64,000 nucleotides of DNA from Hyphomicrobium sp. (GTDB lineage: Bacteria; Pseudomonadota; Alphaproteobacteria; Rhizobiales; Hyphomicrobiaceae), in assembly GCA_022844105.1 (NCBI GenBank), contig JALHMJ010000001.1:583560-647559 (forward strand), in the 5' to 3' direction. The position numbers were made by a program, and so were the translations under genes. Positions 37,176 through 45,047 of this stretch are shown one piece after another; the stretch's first letter is position 1; each line of letters opens with the position of its first letter. The notes under the pieces were generated by a model. The model ran no database searches, had not been told where the DNA came from, and was given only the letters and a program-made list of their open reading frames with translations.

Positions 37176-37463
37176 TTAAACCGCGAGCACTGACTTGATC
37201 TGATCCTCATACTGCTGCACCGCATCAAGCGCGCGCTTCTTCATGACCGGATCGGCGTCCGTGGTGGATGCGAAGCCTTCGATCGCCTCGCGAGCGTTGC
37301 CCATGATGCGGGTTGCGGCGGCCTGCGGATTGAGTTCGCGCTTGCAGTTGGACTGCAGAAGCTGCGTCAGCAGGACGCCGGTGGCGAGCGAGAGGCCCGA
37401 AAGCTCCTCGTTCTGGCGCTTGAGTTTATCGATCTGCGCGGTCAGGTGGGTTAGGTCGGTCAT
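37176..37463 (-). CDS. small cytosolic helical protein, unknown function
   Basis: About 95 residues from the ATG at 37463; an in-frame start 5 codons upstream is possible. Predicted almost all helix, with a heptad-like beginning (LTHLTAQIDKLKRQNEELSGLSLATGVLLTQLL region) and a second helix near AREAIEGFASTTDADPVMKKRALDAVQQY. One cysteine (SNCKREL). No signal peptide. No family recognised. Upstream of the DUF2269-like membrane gene. Confidence 0.65.
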   Translation of the reverse strand: MTDLTHLTAQIDKLKRQNEELSGLSLATGVLLTQLLQSNCKRELNPQAAATRIMGNAREAIEGFASTTDADPVMKKRALDAVQQYEDQIKSVLAV

Positions 37464-37715
37464 GGTTTGGATTTCCAACAGGTCGGTTTGAGGTCGATGA
37501 GCATATCTGGGTCTCTTGGCGGCGTGCTAGCGCGTGCCGGGCAGGAGTGCAAGTCCGGCCGCTTCGGGCGTTATCGACCGCAGCAATTGCGCCGGGATTG
37601 CGGCGGATGCACGCCGACGCAATCGCGTGATCGTTGCGGTCATGCACTAGCGCGGCGGCGCGGGGAGGCGCAAACCTGACTACGTTCATCCACGTAGCCA
37701 CCCGGGAGATCCCAC

Positions 37716-37970
37716 ATGATACAGCGCTTCGCCATTCTCGCCGCTGCCCTCACGCTCACAGCCGCCGCCCCGGCGTATGCCGCTGAATGCAAACTCTTTG
37801 GCGGCGTGGGCAATGGCCTCACGGAAGGCATTGCCAAATTCATGTCCGAAGCAGCCGTCAGGAACGTGATTGAGAACAAGGGGCTGAAACCGACCGGTGA
37901 AGCCAAGGTCACGTGCACCGCAGCCGCGGTCGGCTCGGAATGCTCCGCGCGCCAGCAGGGCTGCAAATAG
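37716..37970 (+). CDS. small exported Cys-containing protein, unknown function
   Basis: An 84-residue product from an ATG with GGGAGATCCCAC upstream. Signal peptide MIQRFAILAAALTLTAAAPAYA, cleaved before AECKLFGGVGNGLTEGIA. Four cysteines (ECKLF, VTCTAA, SECSAR, QGCK) could give two disulfides in a mature domain of about 62 residues. No family recognised. Lies in a run of small exported proteins. Confidence 0.78.
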   Translation: MIQRFAILAAALTLTAAAPAYAAECKLFGGVGNGLTEGIAKFMSEAAVRNVIENKGLKPTGEAKVTCTAAAVGSECSARQQGCK

Positions 37971-38074
37971 CACCCTGTAGTTTTTCGCCGGACGCTTGGG
38001 AACAAGACCGTGGTCTTGGCCGTTATCAGCTTACGTTATCTGCGTCTGGGGTTCCGTTTCGAGGGAGAGATCAA

Positions 38075-38203
38075 ATGAAAATCGCCATGCTCGCTGTGTG
38101 CCTCGCCGCCACGCTCGCCGCCGGTTGCCGCCGCGAGGAAGCCGCGCCCGTGTATGAGCCGATGAAGCTCGGCGGAGCGGCGTCGCACGAAATGTCGCGC
38201 TGA
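38075..38203 (+). CDS. 42-residue lipoprotein
   Basis: ATG at 38075, with GAGGGAGAG upstream, opens 42 codons to TGA at 38201. The leader MKIAMLAVCLAATLAAGC has a lipobox LAAGC, with the lipidated Cys at position 18. The mature peptide is only 25 residues (CRREEAAPVYEPMKLGG...). A strong terminator hairpin follows 22 bases after the stop. Small lipoproteins of this layout are common; no function can be assigned. Confidence 0.72.
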   Translation: MKIAMLAVCLAATLAAGCRREEAAPVYEPMKLGGAASHEMSR

Positions 38204-38225
38204 TCGACCATCAGCGTCAGATGAG

Positions 38226-38255
38226 TGGGCCGGGGGCGGAAGCGCTCCCGGCCCA
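38226..38255. terminator. terminator of the small lipoprotein gene
   Basis: TGGGCCGGG pairs with CCCGGCCCA around GGCGGAAGCGCT; TGTTGGTTTTGG follows on the plus strand. It also lies between two convergent genes. Confidence 0.7.
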
Positions 38256-38278
38256 TGTTGGTTTTGGATTGCCAAGCC

Positions 38279-38551
38279 TCAGTCGTAGTCGCGCCTGTGG
38301 ACCTTACGATCCGACCCGCGCGCAGGCTCAACCGATCGATGTCGATAAGACTGCGGCGCGCGGGCCCGCCAATTGCCGGTTCCGCTCAATGCGCCGTAGC
38401 GCTCTAATAACTCCGCATCGTATTCACTGACCGGACCACCGGCCCGAGCATTGGCGCGGGCGCTCTCGACGTCGAAGTAGCTGTCGGCGAGCGCCGTGCC
38501 GCTCACACCTATTGCGGCCGCAAGCGCCGCGGCCGCCGCGTACAATTTCAT
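38279..38551 (-). CDS. small exported protein, unknown function
   Basis: About 90 residues from the ATG at 38551 (AAGGAG six bases upstream). Signal peptide MKLYAAAAALAAAIGVSGTALA; mature part begins DSYFDVESARANARAGGPVSEYDAELL and becomes Arg/His-rich (YRHRSVEPARGSDRKVHRRDYD). No cysteine in the mature part. No family recognised. Confidence 0.72.
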   Translation of the reverse strand: MKLYAAAAALAAAIGVSGTALADSYFDVESARANARAGGPVSEYDAELLERYGALSGTGNWRARAPQSYRHRSVEPARGSDRKVHRRDYD

Positions 38552-38682
38552 AGCCGTCTCCTTGTTCATTGCTCAAGCGGCGCTCGCCCGGCCTTGCTGC
38601 GGGTCATGCGTTATCGCTCACTCATGCCCTTTACATGGGGATGCGGCCCGGCCGTGCAAAGGTGCGCTCTTTTGCAACGTGG

Positions 38683-39132
38683 TCAGTTGTTGCTGCGCGC
38701 TATGGGACAGGCGGTCGGCAATCCGGACAAGTGGCCCGGCTCCTCGGCGACAAGGCGGACGAAAATGGCCAGCACCTCGTCACGGGTGGCTTTCTCAACG
38801 GCGCCGCCACTCACCTGCTCACGTGTCCACATCCAACTCTTGGCCGGATCGTGCCGCATGGCCCATGCCGGAAACAATCGCTGCGTGGTGTTTTCCTGGA
38901 CCAGGATTTCGACGTCGGTATGCCGATCGTCGCGCGCGATCTTTTCGAAGATCGTATCGACATTCGCACGATCGCCTTCCAGCAGCTGAAGATAAAGATC
39001 CTCGCGGCAGATCAGCGTGCCGGTGACATCGTGGCGGGCATTAACGGTCTGCGCGGTCTTCAGGATATTGGCGAGCACCAGATCGTCGAAACCGAACGGG
39101 TGCGAGGCATAGATCAGCCGCTTGAGCGTCAT
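38683..39132 (-). CDS. short BLUF-domain blue-light photoreceptor
   Basis: About 149 residues from the ATG at 39132 (MTLKRLIYASH). The BLUF flavin pocket residues are all in place: Y8 (LIYASH), N31 (VNARHDVTG), Q49 (YLQLLEGD), spaced like AppA Tyr21, Asn45 and Gln63. The capping region has two tryptophans (FPAWAMRHDP and SWMWTREQ). No output domain follows, only about 50 residues of helical tail, so it is a short BLUF that must signal through a partner protein. It uses FAD and blue light to switch a hydrogen-bond network. Neighbours give no clear partner. Confidence 0.9.
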   Translation of the reverse strand: MTLKRLIYASHPFGFDDLVLANILKTAQTVNARHDVTGTLICREDLYLQLLEGDRANVDTIFEKIARDDRHTDVEILVQENTTQRLFPAWAMRHDPAKSWMWTREQVSGGAVEKATRDEVLAIFVRLVAEEPGHLSGLPTACPIARSNN

Positions 39133-39425
39133 GGGCAGGGCTCCGGCCTTGGGCGTGCACTCCGGAAGATACCGGCAGTGCGTTGAGCGTAGCATGCCGC
39201 CTGGACGGTGACGTTGTTTAAATCATTGGGGCAAGCTTAGGGTTCCCCACGCTTCGTTCGTCAGTTTTACACATTTTTCACCGTGTCCTCAACCGGGCTA
39301 CGGGGTGGCCTGTCCCTGTCACAGCCGTGGAATGCGCCTTGCGGGAGAGTATGCAGGTCCCGACCCGCGTGTGCCGCTCCGGCACAAAAGTCGCGAAAGC
39401 CGACAGAAAAAAGAGCCGCTCCTCC

Positions 39426-40559
39426 ATGCCCAGCCCAATCGTCGACAACCGAGTAGCCTTCGTCGACGTCGCCAAGGGACTGTGCATACTTCTCGTCGTG
39501 ATGATGCACGCCACGCTGGGGGTCGAAAAGGCGACCGGAGAGACAACCATTCTGAGCGGCTTTATCGAATGGGCCAAACCCTTTCGAATGCCGGACTTCT
39601 TTCTGATCTCCGGACTGTTTCTGGCGTCGCGCATCAACCGGCCGTGGCAATCATACCTCGACAGCAAGGTCGTTTACTTCGCTTACTTCTACGTGCTGTG
39701 GCTGACGATCCAGTTCGCGCTGAAAGCGCCCGGCATGATCGCAGGCCACGGCCTCGAAGCAACCGCTTGGGCTTGGGTTAGCGGACTTGTGCAGCCGTGG
39801 GGGACGCTATGGTTCATCTACATGCTGGCGCTGTTCTTCGTGGTTGCCAAGCTGCTCGAAGCTGCACCGAAGGCTCTCGTGTGGGTGGCAGCAGCGGCGC
39901 TTTACACTGCTCAGCCGCACACCGGCTCGTTGATCATTGATGAGTTCGCCGCGCGCTTTGTTTTCTTCTACACTGGCTACTGGGCTGCACCTTTTATCTT
40001 TCAATTCGCTTCGCGGGTAGCCCAGAGCCCCGTCGCTGTCGTCGCGGGGGCGCTTGCGGCGTGGGCTGCGATCAACTGGCTTCTGGTCGCGGAGGGGCTC
40101 GCGTTCATGGCAGGGCTCAGTCTTTGGATTTCATATGCCGGCGTCGCCGCCGTGATCGCCTTGAGTGTGCTTTTGGCGCCGACATCTCCTGGAGGCGCGC
40201 TGGCCTACCTGGGTCGCAACTCGATCAAGGTCTATCTCGCTTTTCCTTTGTTCATGGGACCGGCGCGGGTGGTGGCGTTGAAATTGGAAGCCTTCATTCC
40301 GGATTGGGGCGCCGCGCTGATTTCGACCGCGGCCGGTGTCGCAGGAGCCCTCGTCCTGGCGCACGTCGTGCAGGGTACACGCTTTGGTTTCCTGTTCGCC
40401 CGCCCGTCATCATGGAAGCTTATGGCCACGGGCCCGGGCAGCACACGTGCCAGGCCGCAGGTCGTGGGACCTGATCGTCACCCCGGCGGCGTTGCAGCAG
40501 GGGCGGCCGGCGGCGCGGCCTCCACCACCCGTTTCAAATTGGCGAGGCCGGTCTCGTAA
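39426..40559 (+). CDS. acyltransferase-3 family membrane protein
   Basis: About 377 residues from the ATG at 39426 (MPSPIVDNRVAFVDVAKG). It carries the acyltransferase-3 (OafA/NodX-like) features: the first helix VDVAKGLCILLVVMMHATLG with the conserved MMH, FRMPDFFLISGLFLASR, and about ten membrane helices. Such proteins acylate sugars or glucans at the membrane. The usual family end is near GFLFARPSSWKL; the last 40 or so residues overlap, in antisense, the 3' end of the SRPBCC gene by 82 bases, so the natural stop may have been lost. Start is uncertain; an ATG at 39351 also exists. Confidence 0.85.
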   Translation: MPSPIVDNRVAFVDVAKGLCILLVVMMHATLGVEKATGETTILSGFIEWAKPFRMPDFFLISGLFLASRINRPWQSYLDSKVVYFAYFYVLWLTIQFALKAPGMIAGHGLEATAWAWVSGLVQPWGTLWFIYMLALFFVVAKLLEAAPKALVWVAAAALYTAQPHTGSLIIDEFAARFVFFYTGYWAAPFIFQFASRVAQSPVAVVAGALAAWAAINWLLVAEGLAFMAGLSLWISYAGVAAVIALSVLLAPTSPGGALAYLGRNSIKVYLAFPLFMGPARVVALKLEAFIPDWGAALISTAAGVAGALVLAHVVQGTRFGFLFARPSSWKLMATGPGSTRARPQVVGPDRHPGGVAAGAAGGAASTTRFKLARPVS

Positions 40560-41047
40560 TCGGCGCCGATCATTGCGTTTACATCGAGCCCCATGACCGT
40601 GCAGATCAGACGCTCGACAAAGCCCTGCTCACCGGCAATGGACCACGTCACTTTCGTGCCCGGGCCCTCGGGCTTAAAGGTGAAGGCGACGTCGCTCGTG
40701 CCGTGCATAGGCGCGACGAAATCCAGCCGGATCTTGAGGGCCTGGGGCGGATTGGCCTCGGTGATGGCCATGGCCCCGGTGCCGACCTCCTCGTTGCCCG
40801 ACCACTTCATGATCGCGCCGGGCCCGGCCTTTGGACCCTCAAACGTCACTTTCGCATTCGGATCGCGCTTGGCCCATGGCGACCAATCGGCCCATTTTTC
40901 GAAATCGTAGACGTGGGCGAAGACGTCGGCGGGGGCTGCCGCGATGACCGCCGTGCGCTCGACGCCGTACTGTGGCGGTTTCAAGCCAACCCAGACGAGC
41001 AGCGCGGCCAAAGCTGCGATGATCAAAAGAAAAATCGTACGCAGCAT
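40478..41047 (-). CDS. membrane-anchored SRPBCC (START-like) protein
   Basis: A 189-residue product with a single N-terminal helix (MLRTIFLLIIAALAALLVWVGL) that is an anchor or uncleaved signal. The SRPBCC/polyketide-cyclase-like fold follows: VERTAVIAAAPADVFAHVYDFEKWADWSPWAKRDP, TFEGPKAGPGAIMKWSGNEEVGTG and a C-terminal helix GADYETGLANLKRVVE. These domains bind hydrophobic ligands; the ligand here is unknown. Its 3' end overlaps the convergent acyltransferase. Confidence 0.88.
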   Translation of the reverse strand: MLRTIFLLIIAALAALLVWVGLKPPQYGVERTAVIAAAPADVFAHVYDFEKWADWSPWAKRDPNAKVTFEGPKAGPGAIMKWSGNEEVGTGAMAITEANPPQALKIRLDFVAPMHGTSDVAFTFKPEGPGTKVTWSIAGEQGFVERLICTVMGLDVNAMIGADYETGLANLKRVVEAAPPAAPAATPPG

Positions 41048-41165
41048 GGTGCGAACTCCGTCGTTGATGGGAGCGAACAGCTATCCATTGGGAAGCCGGC
41101 ATATTTGTGAACACCGTTGCAGCAACGGTTATGCTCGCGTCGTGACGTGTCAGCAGGCGGCAGCA

Positions 41166-41570
41166 GTGACGGTCCGAGCGGTGCGAGGGGGATTTGACGT
41201 TCGATCGGCATCGGTCGGACTCGCTGCAATTTGCTTGTCGGCGTGTGCGGCGACAGTCGGCAGCGCCATCGTCGGATTGCCTGCCGAGGATTTCGACCGC
41301 GCGCATGTGACCGGCTTGGACATTGCCGCAGCAGAGCGATGCGGCGTCACGGTCGATGCGGGGGTGGTGCGCGCCAATCTGGTCGAGGACACCAAACGGC
41401 GCGGGCGTGACGACGCCACGGCCGAAAAGGCCGGCCGCGCCTTTGATAAAACGCGGGCCGAATTCACAAGAAAGTTGCAGTCGAGGCCGGAGTTCTGTGT
41501 CAGCGAGTATGCGGTTGCGCCCGAGACCCTTGCGCTCTACCGCAAAGGAGAGTTCTCTGCCGGGCGCTGA
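41166..41570 (+). CDS. predicted lipoprotein, unknown function
   Basis: About 134 residues if the GTG at 41166 is used; GTGs at 41142 and 41181 are equally possible. The leader SVGLAAICLSAC has lipobox LSAC, so the mature form begins CAATVGSAIVGLPAEDF. Two more cysteines occur (AERCGVTVD and PEFCVSEY). The C-terminal half is helical and charged. No family recognised. It is the first of a run of plus-strand genes for exported proteins ending at 44940. Confidence 0.65.
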   Translation: MTVRAVRGGFDVRSASVGLAAICLSACAATVGSAIVGLPAEDFDRAHVTGLDIAAAERCGVTVDAGVVRANLVEDTKRRGRDDATAEKAGRAFDKTRAEFTRKLQSRPEFCVSEYAVAPETLALYRKGEFSAGR

Positions 41571-41667
41571 ACGCTTGGATCTGATCGCGGTTTAGCCACA
41601 ACATCATGCAAATCCATGTCTTCCACCGGCTTTGGTTTGCCAAAGTTGACTGAACGGAGATCGCCTC

Positions 41668-42036
41668 ATGTCCGCCCGCCGCAGGCCTCGCGCAATCCTC
41701 AGAACTTTCCTCGCACTGGCTGCGACCGCGGGTTTTGCCGCGACCAGCCATGCAGGGGAATTTGCCGGCACATGGGCTGCCGATCTGGAAAATTGCAAGC
41801 TGCGACAGGACAGTGCCGATGCGCCCGTCGTCATCTCGGCCAAAGGCTACGACCAACATGAAACTCACTGCGCATTCAGCGGGCTGGCATCGGCCGGTGA
41901 AAACGAATGGTCGGGCAAGGCGGCATGCAGCGTAGAAGGTGATGCGCAGTCGATAGCGATCAAGCTGACGCTGTCGGGCGACACATTGACGCTGACGGAA
42001 GACGGTAACTCTCGCGATCTACTGCGCTGTCCTTAA
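41668..42036 (+). CDS. small exported protein, unknown function
   Basis: A 122-residue product from an ATG with ACGGAGATCGCCTC upstream. Signal peptide MSARRRPRAILRTFLALAATAGFAATSHA, mature start GEFAGTWAADLENC. Four cysteines in the mature part (ENCKLR, THCAFS, AACSVE, LLRCP). The EFAGTWA opening and the CSVEGD/LTLSGDTLTL strands suggest a small beta-barrel, like the protein at 19081-19497. Function unknown. Confidence 0.82.
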   Translation: MSARRRPRAILRTFLALAATAGFAATSHAGEFAGTWAADLENCKLRQDSADAPVVISAKGYDQHETHCAFSGLASAGENEWSGKAACSVEGDAQSIAIKLTLSGDTLTLTEDGNSRDLLRCP

Positions 42037-42320
42037 GCGGCGCGCCCTTTGGGCCGTTCAGCCTCCGCCTAGTCGCCATTTACCCTCGTCCATTCACCTT
42101 GTGGCCGGGGTTTTCTGGACGGTTTGCTCGTCCACTGGCATGGGCGGAAACCGCTGCGTGTCGTTGCGGCGGCACGCACCGCATTACTTTAGAGTCACGT
42201 AGGGAACAGACGAAACTTTCGCGCTGAGCAATCGTTACCTAACCGGCTGCCACCTTTACGAATTATGACTTGAATGTGGCAGGCGCCCTTCCCACGTCCT
42301 CTCTAGTATGGAGTCAGAGG

Positions 42321-42992
42321 ATGATGCTCGCAGATAACGGCCAGTTTGAAACCGTCTCGTGCGCAGATTTGCGCACGCAGGATTGTTCGGCTGCGACCGA
42401 CAGGAGCCGCCGCATGATTGCCCACGGTGACACACTTTTTACGCCCGGGGTTGCCCGCCGCGCTGCATATCGCGTCGAAAGCGGAGCGCTGTGCCACTAC
42501 GTGGTGTGGCCGGACGGCAGTCATGACGTGATCGAGTTTGCCTTTCCGGGCGATATCGTAGGTCTGGGCTCGCTGCGCGAACACGTCTCCACTGCACAGG
42601 CGATGGTCGATACTTCGGTTGAGGTCTTGTCTGCCGATGAACTGGAGCGGGCAATTGGTGCGGATGCCGCGCTTGCCGCCCGGATGGCATCGGCCGCCGA
42701 CCGGGAATTCGATTTCATGCGCGACCGTGCTTTGCGGCCGGGATTGCGTCCACTGCCGCAGCGGCTGGCGGCCTACATCCTGGCAATCGCCGGGGCCGCA
42801 TGCCGCTCCGGTGAAACAGCGCTAGAGGCTGGGTCAGCCGGCGTTGCAGCACTGGCCATTGCGCTTGATGTTTCCACGGCCGATGTTGAATTGACGATTG
42901 CTAATCTGACCGGCCGCAGTTTGATTAGTATCGCCAATGGCATGATCGTCATCAAAGATCGCGATGGTCTTGATGCGGTCGCCGACGCGTAG
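42321..42992 (+). CDS. Crp-family regulator with divergent DNA-binding helix
   Basis: About 223 residues from the ATG at 42321 (GGAG seven bases upstream). The N-terminal cNMP-like domain is recognisable: RVESGALCHYVVWPDGSHDVIEFAFPGDIVGLGSL. The C-terminal region, LALDVSTADVELTIANLTGRSLISI, sits where the winged helix should be but lacks the ETVSR-type recognition helix, so its DNA target may differ or DNA binding may be weak. It is 37 bases upstream of the paralogous secreted proteins and may control them. About 284 gene-free bases precede it. Confidence 0.82.
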   Translation: MMLADNGQFETVSCADLRTQDCSAATDRSRRMIAHGDTLFTPGVARRAAYRVESGALCHYVVWPDGSHDVIEFAFPGDIVGLGSLREHVSTAQAMVDTSVEVLSADELERAIGADAALAARMASAADREFDFMRDRALRPGLRPLPQRLAAYILAIAGAACRSGETALEAGSAGVAALAIALDVSTADVELTIANLTGRSLISIANGMIVIKDRDGLDAVADA

Positions 42993-43029
42993 ATCAGCCG
43001 CTGACTTTGATTAGCAGCTGACCGGTGGT

Positions 43030-43449
43030 ATGCAGCGGTCGATGATCAGAGCCGCAACACTTCTCATTATTTCAGCATTTGCGGCCGCGGTCGCAGTTGC
43101 GCAGCAGGCTGTTCCAAACAAGCTTCTCCCGGGAGTTGATGAGCAGGGTGCGCGGCATGGGCAGGCGTTGGCCGCCATGAAAACGTGTCCAGGTGCCCGC
43201 ACAACCGCCAAGGTTGCCGAACTGACAGCCGCCGTTCCGGGTTCGGATCGAGCCGTTTTCGATGCTGCCAGCGCGCGAATTGTGGCCGCGTGGGAAAAGG
43301 CGTTCCGTTGCACGGATATCGACCCGGCGCAGTTTCCGCGCGAATTCAACGGCTGCCGCAAATCCAAGATCCTCAGTTGCACCTCGGCCTGGCGCGAAAT
43401 TGGTCCGGACGGCTCGGCTCTGCCGGGTCTCCTTGAATTTGCACCATAG
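43030..43449 (+). CDS. exported Cys-containing protein, paralog 1
   Basis: A 139-residue product with signal peptide (MIRAATLLIISAFAAAVAVA or nearby). The mature domain has RHGQALAAMKTCPGARTTAK, WEKAFRCTDIDPAQF, FNGCRKSKILSCTSAWREIGPDGSALPGL. The next gene has the same order of features (RYGQA...VC, TAK, W-K-x-x-x-C, SC, EIGP-x-G, PGL), so the two are tandem paralogs of one family, here with four cysteines. No known family recognised. 37 bases after the Crp-like gene. Confidence 0.82.
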   Translation: MQRSMIRAATLLIISAFAAAVAVAQQAVPNKLLPGVDEQGARHGQALAAMKTCPGARTTAKVAELTAAVPGSDRAVFDAASARIVAAWEKAFRCTDIDPAQFPREFNGCRKSKILSCTSAWREIGPDGSALPGLLEFAP

Positions 43450-43532
43450 ATTTGACGCACCGCAGCGACGATCGCGCTGAGCCAATCTCAATCCGCGGCC
43501 GTACACTTGCAACATCATTACGGAGGTTCCTG

Positions 43533-43955
43533 ATGCCCGCGCGTCGCCTGATTGCCCTTGCCGTTATCATCGCCTTGACGCCCGTTGTGCCGTTGGCTCT
43601 GGCTGCGGACGCCGCAAAGCCGCAGGCTGCCGGCTACAACGATCTCGCCAATCCGCGCGATGCCGGTATCCGCTATGGGCAAGCCGCGGGAATGGCTGCG
43701 GTTTGCCTCGACATGAAGCCGACGGCGAAGGCGGAAGCGTTGGCCGGCACATTCACCGGCGCGGACCTTGAGAAGTTCAAGGTGCAGGCCGAAACGGTGC
43801 TGACGTCGTGGAAGAAAATGATGGCGTGCGCTCACACGTCTGATCCCAATCCGTGTCGTGTGGCATTTCAGATGAGCTGCCGTGAAGGGTACAACGAGAT
43901 CGGGCCCGCCGGTAAAGTAGTGCCCGGGCTTGTGGATATGTCGAAGGCGCAGTGA
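43533..43955 (+). CDS. exported Cys-containing protein, paralog 2
   Basis: About 140 residues from the ATG at 43533, preceded by CGGAGGTTCCTG. Signal peptide MPARRLIALAVIIALTPVVPLALA. The mature domain (IRYGQAAGMAAVCLDMKPTAK, LTSWKKMMACAHTSDPNPC, FQMSCREGYNEIGPAGKVVPGL) matches paralog 1 in order and spacing, with four cysteines. It is followed after 7 bases by the next exported protein, so they are cotranscribed. Function unknown. Confidence 0.86.
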   Translation: MPARRLIALAVIIALTPVVPLALAADAAKPQAAGYNDLANPRDAGIRYGQAAGMAAVCLDMKPTAKAEALAGTFTGADLEKFKVQAETVLTSWKKMMACAHTSDPNPCRVAFQMSCREGYNEIGPAGKVVPGLVDMSKAQ

Positions 43956-43962
43956 ACCGCGC

Positions 43963-44490
43963 ATGGGCCGTCTCCTCGCCGTGGCAATCGTACTTATCGT
44001 CTCCGGCACGGATTGGGTCCGGGCTGAACCGGCCGCAGCGGTTGATCCGCTGACTCTTTTGAAGGACGGCCAGATTGCGGGATGCGGGCTGTCGGCAACG
44101 GGGTCGGCGGCCCAAGGGTCGGCGATCGCGGAAGTCATCGCATTTCGGGACGGCAACGAAACGGCATTCGCCGTGCGCGCCCGTCCGGGGCCAAATTCGA
44201 CATCGCCGAACGCGCAGTCGATCCGGCTCGTGACCGCCACTCACGATACGGCTTTCCTCTTTCCTCAACCCCGCCGCATCGCCGGCGGCATCGTCGAGAC
44301 GCGGACCGTCTTGCAGGGCTTTACCGGTCCAAGCTTCGCACAAGAACTGATGGTCATGGGGGGCCGCTTTGAGATCACGGGCGCTGACGGGGCGGTGTTC
44401 ACACTCGATCTGCCGCGACCCATGCCACACCGCGTGCGGCAGGCCTATCTCACGTGCGCGGGCGATCTGTTCCGGCCCGAGCCGGAATAG
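43963..44490 (+). CDS. exported protein, unknown function
   Basis: About 175 residues from the ATG at 43963, 7 bases after the preceding stop. Signal peptide MGRLLAVAIVLIVSGTDWVRA, mature start EPAAAVDPLTLLKDGQIAGCGLSATG. Two cysteines (AGCGLS and LTCAGD) at opposite ends could form one disulfide. The rest is rich in short beta-strand-like stretches (VIAFRDGNETAFAVRARPG). No family recognised. Translationally close to paralog 2. Confidence 0.78.
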   Translation: MGRLLAVAIVLIVSGTDWVRAEPAAAVDPLTLLKDGQIAGCGLSATGSAAQGSAIAEVIAFRDGNETAFAVRARPGPNSTSPNAQSIRLVTATHDTAFLFPQPRRIAGGIVETRTVLQGFTGPSFAQELMVMGGRFEITGADGAVFTLDLPRPMPHRVRQAYLTCAGDLFRPEPE

Positions 44491-44550
44491 ACGGACGCTT
44501 TCCTCCTGGCCACCCACCGTGCATGTTCAGTGGTTGTCAGGGAGAACGGC

Positions 44551-44940
44551 ATGAAGCAAGCAGGCCCTCTTCGCGCTGGATTGACCGGAACGGCAACGCT
44601 CATCGTCGACGAAGCGCATACGGCGGCGCATGTCGGTAGCGGCTGCGAGGCCGTCCTGGCGACGCCCGTGATGATTGCGCTTATGGAGGCGGCGGCGGTT
44701 GATTGCTGCGAACATCTGCTCGATGCCGGCCACACCAGTGTCGGCATACGGATCGCCGTGGATCATGTGGCGCCGACGCCGGTCGGGCGGACGGTGACGG
44801 CGACGGCGGAACTGGTTGAAATCAAGGGCCGGCGTCTGATGTTTCGCGTCAGCGCCGAGGACGGCCAGCGCGGCATCGGAGCGGGCGAACACACGCGCGC
44901 CGTCGTCAACATCGACGCATTCCGCGAGCGGCTCCTCTAA
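44551..44940 (+). CDS. FlK-like (fluoroacetyl-CoA thioesterase family) hotdog protein
   Basis: About 129 residues from the ATG at 44551, preceded by AGGGAGAACGGC. It has the hotdog-fold pattern of the FlK family: LATPVMIALMEAAAVDCC (Thr and Glu that match FlK Thr42 and Glu50), SVGIRIAVDHVAPTPVGRTV (catalytic-type His) and the closing VSAEDGQRGIGAGEHTRAVVN. Such proteins hydrolyse acyl-CoA; most are not specific for fluoroacetyl-CoA. 60 bases after the exported protein gene, convergent with ald. Confidence 0.88.
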   Translation: MKQAGPLRAGLTGTATLIVDEAHTAAHVGSGCEAVLATPVMIALMEAAAVDCCEHLLDAGHTSVGIRIAVDHVAPTPVGRTVTATAELVEIKGRRLMFRVSAEDGQRGIGAGEHTRAVVNIDAFRERLL

Positions 44941-44982
44941 TCGCCCGGCGCTTTTCGTCGCTGGCGCGTGCGATGCGGTGCC

Positions 44983-45017
44983 AAAAAAGCAGGGGCGGCA
45001 CCGTTGGCGCCACCCCG
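44983..45017 (-). terminator. terminator of ald
   Basis: On the minus strand GGGGTGGC pairs with GCCGCCCC (one T-G pair) and is followed by TGCTTTTTT. It lies 31 bases past the ald stop. Confidence 0.8.
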
Positions 45018-45047
45018 TCATCGGTCAGGTCGATTGCGCCCGCAGCT

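Noticed and set aside
42196-42236. EcfG-type general stress promoter (GGAAC ... CGTT)
   Set aside because: GGAAC and CGTT are about 25 bases apart, too far for the usual 16-19-base spacing.
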